Origin: Acidobacteriota bacterium
GTDB taxonomy: Bacteria; Acidobacteriota; UBA6911; RPQK01; JADFOI01
DNA: 8,493 nt
NCBI GenBank assembly: GCA_027295745.1
Contig: JAPUKI010000209.1
Span: 1-8,493 of the forward strand
Direction: 5' to 3'
Positions within the stretch are counted from its first letter, which is position 1, and each line of letters begins with the position of its first letter. A model generated the notes under the pieces. It had not been told where the DNA came from. It made no database searches and saw only the letters and a program-made list of their open reading frames with translations. This document shows positions 1 through 5,034 of this stretch, one piece after another. The position numbers were made by a program, and so were the translations under genes.

Positions 1-93
1 CAATCATACCAAACTGGGGGGTTTGGGGGCCCGGCCCATTTATTCCCCCCGTTTTCCTGGGCGTGACCCCCAACTCCCCCTACTCGACATAGG
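1..93. other. Non-coding G/C homopolymer-rich stretch downstream of the PAP2 gene
   Basis: No gene is seen here. The plus strand has G runs at 16-21 (six) and 25-29 (five), then C runs at 30-32, 35-37, 45-50 (six), 67-71 (five) and 76-80 (five). On the minus strand, which is the strand of the neighbouring gene, the C runs read as clustered G runs with loops of 4 to about 16 bases, a possible but imperfect G-quadruplex pattern. The G run at 16-21 can also pair with the C run at 45-50. No T-tract follows on the minus strand, so I do not call an intrinsic terminator. Function is unknown. Confidence 0.4.
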
Positions 94-1008
94 CTAGCTA
101 TCGAGAATCAACCAGTCGGCGAACCAGACGCTGAGTGCTCCCAGAGCAGCCCCACACAGAATGTCGGCAATATAGTGATAGCGACCGTAAACTGAACCCG
201 CCCCCATGGCGAGGACGACAATGCTGGCAGGAATGCCTACCCAGAGCCCCCACAGATGGTAACACCAGAAGAGGAACACCACCGCAGTGGAGCTGTGGCC
301 ACTGGGCATGGCAGCCCCTTTGTGGGCTGTTCCTCCATACATGATGAAGTTGATTGAGTGGGTGACCCAGTATCCGCGCAGTTTTTGCTGAGAGCTCTCC
401 AGGAGCCCTGCTGCCACCAGGCCCCAACGTGGACCCCAGACCGGGAAAATTGGAGAAAGGCTGTAGCCGACTGCATAACCCAACATGACCGCAAAGGTCA
501 TTGCTTCAAACTCATTAAATCGCCCTTGGGCATAAAGGTAGATACCCAGGACCGGGGTGTAGAAGTAATAGCTGGCGTAGAAAAAATGCAGAACCTCGGT
601 TAGCCAGCGTGAGCCATTTCTTGCCCACCACAGACTGGGCTGACCCAGGAATCGCTTTTCCCAACGAATGATTACCGAATCAAAGGACACTCCGGGAGGA
701 TAGAATAAATGGAGAGTGTGCCCGGCCCATAGGTAAGCCCACCAAAAGAAAATCACAGGAGACCACAGCCGTAAAAACCGCAACCACCCCGAGCTCCGCC
801 ATTCTGAAGTCGCTCCCAGCAGCAGAGCGACAAAGCAGGCAATCAACAGCAGGTTGGTGGAGAGGATGCGCTTGAGGCCCTGGGCGCGTCGCCAGCCGAG
901 AAGAACCATTCCAGAGTGAACAGAAAGATAGGCAATGGCAAGGCAAATTCCAAAGGACCCGGTGGCCAAGAGAAGCCTGATATTCAAGACGCTGAATTCG
1001 CTTGACAC
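94..1008 (-). CDS. PAP2-superfamily integral membrane phosphatase-like protein (PAP2_3 / AUR1-like subtype)
   Basis: Predicted multi-spanning inner-membrane protein of 304 residues, probably acting on a lipid phosphate or transferring a phospho-headgroup; the substrate cannot be read from the sequence. The C-terminal part carries the PAP2 catalytic signatures: PSGH at about 235-238 with catalytic His238, and RYHYIAD at 276-282 with His278 and Asp282. Instead of the classical KxxxxxxRP motif there is an FPVWGPRWG segment, as in the inositol-phosphorylceramide-synthase-like PAP2_3 group. About six hydrophobic helices are visible. A longer reading frame with an ATG at 1143 exists, but it would overlap the divergent gene and its signal peptide. 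The GTG at 1008-1006 has a perfect GGAGG five bases upstream, so I chose it. The gene stands alone on its strand in this window. The family call is firm; the role is open. Confidence 0.85.
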   Translation of the reverse strand: MSSEFSVLNIRLLLATGSFGICLAIAYLSVHSGMVLLGWRRAQGLKRILSTNLLLIACFVALLLGATSEWRSSGWLRFLRLWSPVIFFWWAYLWAGHTLHLFYPPGVSFDSVIIRWEKRFLGQPSLWWARNGSRWLTEVLHFFYASYYFYTPVLGIYLYAQGRFNEFEAMTFAVMLGYAVGYSLSPIFPVWGPRWGLVAAGLLESSQQKLRGYWVTHSINFIMYGGTAHKGAAMPSGHSSTAVVFLFWCYHLWGLWVGIPASIVVLAMGAGSVYGRYHYIADILCGAALGALSVWFADWLILDS

Positions 1009-1013
1009 AAAAT

Positions 1014-1018
1014 CCTCC
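1014..1018 (-). promoter_or_regulatory. Shine-Dalgarno GGAGG fixing the GTG start of the PAP2 gene
   Basis: On the minus strand GGAGG is followed by ATTTT and then GTG. The spacing of five bases and the perfect match favour GTG at 1008 over the ATG at 1143, which would place 45 extra hydrophilic residues before the first membrane helix and run into the divergent gene. Confidence 0.7.
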
Positions 1019-1035
1019 GCGGAAGTACCTGTGAG

Positions 1036-1046
1036 TGCTATATAAT
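1036..1046 (+). promoter_or_regulatory. Candidate plus-strand -10 region for the VWA gene
   Basis: A perfect TATAAT lies at 1041-1046, and TGC directly precedes the overlapping TATATA at 1039-1044, resembling an extended -10. No good -35 sits 17 bases upstream. The start site would be about 1053, with a leader of about 24 bases to the ATG at 1077. The box is shared with the divergent minus-strand promoter. Confidence 0.35.
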
Positions 1047-1068
1047 CTTTTCTGAACAGCTTTGTCGA
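1039..1068 (-). promoter_or_regulatory. Candidate minus-strand promoter for the PAP2 gene
   Basis: Read on the minus strand, TCGACA (1068-1063, five of six to TTGACA) is followed after 18 bases by TATATA (1044-1039, four of six to TATAAT). Transcription would begin near 1032, giving a leader of about 24 bases before the GTG start. This rests on consensus matching only. Confidence 0.35.
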
Positions 1069-1076
1069 GGTGAGAA

Positions 1077-2072
1077 ATGTTGGCACTTTCTTTACTGCTC
1101 TTGGGTCTCTTTTCCGGTCAGCCGCAGGAATCCAACCAGACACAACAAGATGAGGGCTTTAGAATCGGAGTGGCTGTCAATCAAGTCTTTCTTTCAGTCA
1201 ATGCCCGTTCGTCCACGGGTGGATTTGTGAGTGGTCTGATTCAAGAAGATCTCCAAGTGTATGAGAATGGGGTCAAGCAGGAAATTCTCAACTTTTACAG
1301 TGAAGGAGTACCGGTAAACGTCGTTTTGCTGATTGATATCAGTGGGAGCACCCGTGACGCCCAAGGGGAAATCCAACGTGCTGCCCTGGGATTTGCAAGG
1401 AGCCTGAGTGACGAGGATAGAGTGGCCATCATCACCTTCAATGATGCTCCGCGGCTCATACTGAACTGGACCAATGATACCGAGAGGGTCGAACTGGCCT
1501 TGGGAAGTATTTACGCCAAGGGCTCCACGGTTTTCAACGATGCTCTGTACGTGACCTTTGACGACCTTTTGGCGAAAGTCGAAGGGAAAACAGCGGTGAT
1601 TGCGTTGACCGATGGGATCGACACCAACAGCATGGTCGAGCCAGAGGAGATAATGGACCTGGCCGTTCGCTCTGAGGCCATGGTTTACGTGGTCTCCAAG
1701 TTGGAAGAGTATTGGGCTGGTGCCATTGCTGCCAGGATGGCATACCAGGCGCGCGCTCAGCTGGTTCCCAGGGTGCTCAAGGACCCATTCATCATTAGCG
1801 CCAAACGATTTCTGGAGCGTCTCGCTCAGCAGACCGGTGGAGCGGTTTTGGACACCAAGGCCTTCAGTAGTCTCAGCGACGTGTATAGTCAAGTCGCAGA
1901 AGAGCTGAAGAATCAATACTACATCTCTTATATCCCCTCTAACATTCTCAAAGATGGGAAGTGGCGCGACATTGAGGTGCGGGCCAGGCGGTCGGGAGTC
2001 GTGGTGAGTACGCGGCCTGGCTACTATGCTCCTCTGGACTCGAGTGACTCTCCCGGGGGGTTGACAAAATGA
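1077..2072 (+). CDS. Secreted von Willebrand factor A-domain protein, VWFA-related Acidobacterial type
   Basis: 331-residue exported protein, probably binding a divalent metal and a protein partner; no enzymatic role is evident. Residues 1 to about 14 form a short hydrophobic signal peptide (MLALSLLLLGLFSG) without the usual basic start. Residues about 28-70 resemble the beta-rich lead-in of the family (DLQVYENGVKQEI). The VWA fold follows, with MIDAS residues Asp87, Ser89 and Ser91 in DISGST, Thr151 in KGSTVFNDAL and Asp179 in TDGID. The C-terminal part contains QYYISYIP and ends in RPGYYAP, characteristic of the TIGR03436-like family abundant in Acidobacteriota. The ATG at 1077 is preceded by GAGGT at 1067-1071, and an in-frame stop at 1071-1073 rules out a longer protein. 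The stop codon overlaps the -35 of the next operon, so it is probably a separate transcription unit. Family call is firm; function is unknown. Confidence 0.88.
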   Translation: MLALSLLLLGLFSGQPQESNQTQQDEGFRIGVAVNQVFLSVNARSSTGGFVSGLIQEDLQVYENGVKQEILNFYSEGVPVNVVLLIDISGSTRDAQGEIQRAALGFARSLSDEDRVAIITFNDAPRLILNWTNDTERVELALGSIYAKGSTVFNDALYVTFDDLLAKVEGKTAVIALTDGIDTNSMVEPEEIMDLAVRSEAMVYVVSKLEEYWAGAIAARMAYQARAQLVPRVLKDPFIISAKRFLERLAQQTGGAVLDTKAFSSLSDVYSQVAEELKNQYYISYIPSNILKDGKWRDIEVRARRSGVVVSTRPGYYAPLDSSDSPGGLTK

Positions 2073-2090
2073 GGACCGAATTGGTATTCT
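2061..2090 (+). promoter_or_regulatory. Predicted promoter of the suf operon
   Basis: A perfect TTGACA (2061-2066) is followed after 18 bases by TATTCT (2085-2090, four of six to TATAAT). The -35 lies just before and against the stop codon of the VWA gene. Transcription would start near 2097, giving a leader of about 50 bases before the regulator. A weaker alternative, TTGGAG (2092-2097) with TACTAT (2117-2122), has a 19-base spacer. Confidence 0.6.
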
Positions 2091-2091
2091 T
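2069..2091 (+). promoter_or_regulatory. Degenerate upstream copy of the putative Rrf2 operator
   Basis: Shifting the palindrome at 2101-2123 by exactly 32 bases gives this stretch, which matches it at 17 of 23 positions, including the identical nine-base core GAATTGGTA (2078-2086 and 2110-2118). It covers the predicted -10 box, so a bound repressor would block RNA polymerase directly. A spacing of 32 bases is about three helical turns. This is inference from the repeat. Confidence 0.45.
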
Positions 2092-2100
2092 TTGGAGCGT

Positions 2101-2123
2101 AATAGTACTGAATTGGTACTATT
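2101..2123 (+). promoter_or_regulatory. Perfect inverted repeat, putative operator of the Rrf2 suf regulator
   Basis: AATAGTAC (2101-2108) and GTACTATT (2116-2123) are exact reverse complements separated by the seven bases TGAATTG. The length (23 bp) and placement, just after the predicted transcription start and 23 bases before the regulator's ATG, fit a dimeric Rrf2-family repressor controlling its own operon. The hairpin is AT-rich and followed by TAAATTTTT, so a weak terminator for the upstream gene is a less likely alternative. Confidence 0.6.
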
Positions 2124-2146
2124 TAAATTTTTAAGGACTTGGACCG

Positions 2147-2599
2147 ATGATTAGGATGAGCAAGGAGACGGATTACGCCATTGTCCTGTTAGCTTACTTC
2201 GCCGAGGATCACAAAGGGTTGAAGCGCAGCGCGCGGGAAGTGGCCATGGAGAGTCGGTTGCCTTTGCCCATGGTGCGGAAAATTCTCAAGGTTCTTGCAC
2301 GAGAAGAGCTGCTGGTTTCGCATCGGGGGGCCAAAGGTGGCTATAGCTTGGTGCGACGTGGGGAGAGAATCTCAATAGGCGAGATCATCAAGGCGATGGA
2401 GGGGCCGCTGGCCATGACGGAGTGTATCGAGGCCCCCGGGGAGTGCCGGCACGAGCCAGTCTGCGGGCTCCGGACAAATTGGCAGACAATCAACGAGATC
2501 GTCTTCAAGGCCTTGGACAGCCTGACTCTTTCTGATCTGACCGGCTCGTTTTCCCACCCACTTCCAAGTGGGCCGAGCGAGCTCGTCAGTCTCCACTAA
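2147..2599 (+). CDS. Rrf2-family transcriptional regulator of the SUF operon (IscR-like)
   Basis: 150-residue cytoplasmic DNA-binding protein, probably repressing the suf genes when iron-sulfur cluster supply is sufficient. The N-terminal winged helix-turn-helix spans about 1-75, with the recognition region near 28-52 and the wing GAKGGYSL at 61-68. Cys93, Cys100 and Cys106 (C-x6-C-x5-C) match the cluster-binding cysteines of IscR and SUF regulators, so a [2Fe-2S] sensor is likely. E. coli IscR's extra His ligand has no obvious equivalent, since Arg follows Cys106 at that spacing. The ATG at 2147 has AAGGA at 2133-2137, nine bases upstream; the ATG at 2156 has a poorer site. The gene is first in the operon, 50 bases ahead of sufB, as is common for SUF regulators. 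I avoid the symbol sufR because it is also used for an unrelated regulator family. Confidence 0.9.
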   Translation: MIRMSKETDYAIVLLAYFAEDHKGLKRSAREVAMESRLPLPMVRKILKVLAREELLVSHRGAKGGYSLVRRGERISIGEIIKAMEGPLAMTECIEAPGECRHEPVCGLRTNWQTINEIVFKALDSLTLSDLTGSFSHPLPSGPSELVSLH

Positions 2600-2649
2600 G
2601 GTTGGGGTCTTGTGGCTGGTAAATTTCTATTCGAGGAGTATTAAAAAAA

Positions 2650-4098
2650 ATGTCAACTGAAACACAGCAAATCGAGGATCTTGCAAATCAGGAGTATAAA
2701 TACGGATTCTACACAGACGTGGAAGCGGATTCGTTGCCCCCGGGTTTAAATGAGGAGACCATTCGTTTCATTTCAGCCAAGAAGAAAGAACCGGAGTTCA
2801 TGCTGCAATGGCGCCTGAAGGCGTACAAACACTGGCTCACCATGACCGAGCCCAAGTGGCCCAATGTCCATTATTCACCCATCGATTACCAGAGCATTAT
2901 CTATTACTCGGCGCCCAAGAAGGCGGGAGATGGACCTCAGAGCTTGGATGAGGTGGATCCGGAGTTGCTGGAAACCTACAAAAAGCTGGGGATTCCGCTG
3001 GAGGAGCAGGAGCTTCTGGCTGGCGTTGCCGTAGATGCGGTTTTTGACAGTGTCTCGGTGGCAACCACCTATAAGGAGAAGCTGGGCGAACTGGGAATTA
3101 TCTTTTGCTCCTTCTCTGAAGCGGTACTGAACCACCCCGATCTGGTGAAGAAATATTTGGGATCCGTGGTTCCTCATACCGACAATTTCTTTGCATCTTT
3201 GAACTCGGCAGTCTTCAGTGACGGCTCGTTCTGCTACATCCCTGAAGGTGTGCGCTGCCCCATGGAGCTATCCACCTACTTTCGAATTAATGCCAAAAAC
3301 ACCGGTCAGTTCGAGCGGACCTTGATCATCGCTGAGAAGGGAAGTTATGTCAGCTATCTGGAAGGCTGCACCGCGCCCATGCGTGATGAAAATCAGTTGC
3401 ATGCTGCGGTGGTGGAATTGATCGCTCTCGATGACGCTCAAATCAAGTATTCAACCATTCAGAACTGGTACCCAGGGGATGATGAGGGTAAAGGCGGTAT
3501 CTATAACTTCGTGACCAAGCGAGGCAAGTGCCTGGGCCGCAATTCCAAGATTTCCTGGACCCAGGTGGAAACCGGATCTGCCATTACCTGGAAATATCCC
3601 AGCGTTATTTTGTTGGGGGATAACTCCATCGGAGAATTCTATTCCGTAGCTTTGACTAAGAAAAGGCAGCAGGCCGACACCGGAACCAAGATGATCCACA
3701 TTGGGAAAAACACCCGCAGTAATGTTGTCTCCAAAGGAATCTCAGCCGGACACGGCCAAAATACCTATCGCGGCTTGATCAGATTTAACAAAAGCGCAAC
3801 AGGTGCCCGTAACTACACGCAGTGTGATTCCATGCTGATAGGTGACCAATGCGGAGCCCATACCTTCCCCTATATCGAGGTAAAAAACAGCACAGCTCAA
3901 ATGGAGCATGAAGCTTCGACGTCCAAAATCGGCGACGATCAAATCTTTTACTGCCAGTCGCGGGGACTTTCAGCTGCGGATGCGGTTTCAATGATTGTCA
4001 ACGGTTTCTGCAAGAAGGTCTTCAAGGAGTTACCCATGGAGTTTGCCGTAGAGGCTCAAAAGCTGCTCAGTGTGAATCTGGAAGGGAGCGTGGGGTAA
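2650..4098 (+). CDS. sufB: SufB, Fe-S cluster assembly scaffold protein
   Basis: Cytoplasmic scaffold of the SufBCD complex, on which the nascent iron-sulfur cluster is built. It has 482 residues, normal for the family. The C-terminal half matches SufB throughout, including RNYTQCDSMLIGDQCGAHTF, MEHEASTSKIGDDQ and the ending LPMEFAVEAQKLL. Cys392 corresponds to E. coli Cys405, and His420 and Glu421 to His433 and Glu434, all at a constant offset of 13, so the cluster-building site looks complete. The N-terminal region (YKYGF, then the EPEFMLQWRLKAYKHW helix) is also typical. A GAGGAG at 2633-2638 lies 11 bases before the ATG, with an A8 run reaching into the start codon. Only 50 bases separate it from the regulator, so they are probably co-transcribed. 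A 164-bp inverted-repeat element begins at the base after its stop codon. Confidence 0.98.
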   Translation: MSTETQQIEDLANQEYKYGFYTDVEADSLPPGLNEETIRFISAKKKEPEFMLQWRLKAYKHWLTMTEPKWPNVHYSPIDYQSIIYYSAPKKAGDGPQSLDEVDPELLETYKKLGIPLEEQELLAGVAVDAVFDSVSVATTYKEKLGELGIIFCSFSEAVLNHPDLVKKYLGSVVPHTDNFFASLNSAVFSDGSFCYIPEGVRCPMELSTYFRINAKNTGQFERTLIIAEKGSYVSYLEGCTAPMRDENQLHAAVVELIALDDAQIKYSTIQNWYPGDDEGKGGIYNFVTKRGKCLGRNSKISWTQVETGSAITWKYPSVILLGDNSIGEFYSVALTKKRQQADTGTKMIHIGKNTRSNVVSKGISAGHGQNTYRGLIRFNKSATGARNYTQCDSMLIGDQCGAHTFPYIEVKNSTAQMEHEASTSKIGDDQIFYCQSRGLSAADAVSMIVNGFCKKVFKELPMEFAVEAQKLLSVNLEGSVG

Positions 4099-4133
4099 AG
4101 TACTCCCTTTCATACCTACGGTGATGTTTGCGG
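4099..4133 (+). repeat. Left terminal inverted repeat of the MITE-like element
   Basis: Begins AGTACTCCCTTTCATA immediately after the sufB TAA. It pairs with 4228-4262; mismatches fall at repeat positions 8, 17, 18, 22, 26, 27, 33 and 34. Confidence 0.72.
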
Positions 4134-4227
4134 ATGGGGCTTGCGAGGCGAGGTCGCGAAAAGAGGAGGAGGCGATGCAGGGACATCGACTCGTCGTCGC
4201 GCCTCGATCTGGGCTCCGTCGCGCTCC

Positions 4228-4262
4228 CAACAAACGGCACAGTATTTATGAAAGTGAGTACT
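4228..4262 (-). repeat. Right terminal inverted repeat of the MITE-like element
   Basis: Its reverse complement begins AGTACTCACTTTCATA and follows the left repeat at 27 of 35 positions. It ends seven bases before the sufC ATG and so contains most of the sufC ribosome-binding region. Confidence 0.72.
4251..4258 (+). promoter_or_regulatory. sufC: Only Shine-Dalgarno-like stretch for sufC, inside the right repeat
   Basis: AAAGTGAG lies 11 bases before the sufC ATG and is the best purine-rich match available, but it is weaker and more distant than the sites of sufB, sufS and the sufT gene. It belongs to the terminal repeat of the inserted element, so the original leader of sufC may have been displaced. 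The AAAAG next to the ATG is too close to serve. Confidence 0.35.
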
Positions 4263-4269
4263 AAAAGAA

Positions 4270-5034
4270 ATGCTGGAAATTAAGAACTTACATGTGAAGG
4301 CGGATGACCAGGAGATCCTGCGAGGGATTAACCTGAAGATCAAAGCAGGCGAGGTCCATTCGATTATGGGACCCAATGGCTCCGGCAAGAGCACCCTGGC
4401 GCAGGTGCTGGCGGGAAGAGAAACCTATGAGGTCACGGCCGGTGAGGTGATCTACCAAGGAAAGGATCTCTTGCAGTTGGCCCCTGAAGAGCGCGCCCGC
4501 CAGGGAATCTTTTTGGCTTTTCAGTACCCAGTGGAGATTCCGGGTGTGAGCAACACCTATTTTCTGAGAGCAGCACTGAACACCCTGCGCAAGGAGCGTG
4601 GTGAGGAAGAGGTCGATCCCATGGATTTCCTAGTCCTGATCAAGGAAAAGATGAAGCTCTTCAAGATAGATGAGACCCTCATTGGCCGGCCTGTGAACGA
4701 GGGCTTTTCAGGTGGAGAGAAAAAGCGCAATGAGATCTTCCAAATGGCCGTGTTGGAGCCGACATTAGCGATTTTGGATGAAACGGATTCGGGCTTGGAT
4801 ATTGATGCAATGAAGATCGTAGCCGACGGGGTGAATTCTCTGCGCAGCCCGAAGCGGGCTTTTCTCGTGGTGACCCATTATCAGCGGCTGTTGAACTACA
4901 TCATTCCCGACAAAATACATGTCCTTTATGATGGCCGAATTGTCAGGTCGGGCGATAAGAGCTTGGCCATCGAACTGGAAGAAAAGGGCTACTCCTGGTT
5001 GGAAGAAGAGGCTGCGACCGCAGTAAATTCGTGA
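4270..5034 (+). CDS. sufC: SufC, ABC-type ATPase of the SufBCD complex
   Basis: Cytoplasmic ATPase that dimerises on SufB and SufD and drives the conformational change needed for cluster assembly; it is not a transporter despite its ABC fold. It has 254 residues. Walker A is GPNGSGKST at 34-42 with Lys40, the Q-loop is in AFQYPVEIPG, the signature is FSGGEKKRNEI from 146, Walker B is AILDE with Asp170 and catalytic Glu171, and the switch histidine is His203. These numbers coincide with E. coli SufC. The SufC-typical LDETDSGLDIDA is present. The start MLEIKNLHV is canonical, so the ATG at 4270 is secure despite its poor ribosome-binding site inside the upstream inserted element. Its stop overlaps the GTG of sufD (GTGA), indicating translational coupling. 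Confidence 0.98.
   Translation: MLEIKNLHVKADDQEILRGINLKIKAGEVHSIMGPNGSGKSTLAQVLAGRETYEVTAGEVIYQGKDLLQLAPEERARQGIFLAFQYPVEIPGVSNTYFLRAALNTLRKERGEEEVDPMDFLVLIKEKMKLFKIDETLIGRPVNEGFSGGEKKRNEIFQMAVLEPTLAILDETDSGLDIDAMKIVADGVNSLRSPKRAFLVVTHYQRLLNYIIPDKIHVLYDGRIVRSGDKSLAIELEEKGYSWLEEEAATAVNS

Larger units (their letters stand above)
4099..4262. mobile_element. MITE-like inverted-repeat element inserted between sufB and sufC
   Basis: 164-bp non-coding element filling nearly all of the 171-base sufB-sufC gap. Its ends are inverted repeats: 4099-4133 and the reverse complement of 4228-4262 match at 27 of 35 positions without gaps, and the outer 21 at 18 of 21 (shared AGTACTC, CTTTCATA, TAC, then GTG and GTTTG). 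The ends are moderately AT-rich, while the core (about 4134-4227) is about two-thirds G+C, unlike the neighbouring genes. No transposase is encoded, so it would depend on one supplied elsewhere. The outermost AGTACT occurs at both ends. If the TA inside each is the duplicated target, the element proper runs from CTCCCTTTC to AAAGTGAG, as expected for IS630/Tc1-mariner-related MITEs. An alternative is an operon-internal RNA hairpin unrelated to transposition. Other copies in the genome would decide. Confidence 0.7.

Noticed and set aside
82..104. Hairpin CTCGA...TCGAG around the PAP2 stop codon as a terminator.
   Set aside because: The stem has a two-base bulge, low stability and no T-tract on the minus strand.
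1002..1007. TTGACA as a -35 for the VWA gene.
   Set aside because: The TATAAT box is 33 bases away, and no acceptable -10 lies at 16-18 bases.
1194..1916. Long minus-strand open frame (240 codons) inside the VWA gene.
   Set aside because: It is a shadow of a well-supported VWA-domain gene; the translation resembles no known family.
2104..4262. AGTACT shared by the suf operator and the ends of the MITE-like element, as possible regulator sites carried by the element.
   Set aside because: A six-base palindrome is too short to be meaningful, and the rest of the operator core (GAATTGGTA) is missing at the element ends.
4248..4283. Short plus-strand frame (11 codons) starting in the right terminal repeat and ending 11 bases past the sufC start, as a possible coupling leader peptide.
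   Set aside because: No Shine-Dalgarno precedes its ATG, and nothing else supports translation.
4030..4394. Minus-strand open frames across the sufB-sufC spacer (67 and 92 codons).
   Set aside because: They run through the GC-rich inverted-repeat element and into sufB or sufC, have no ribosome-binding site or recognisable domain, and are best explained by the composition of the repeat.
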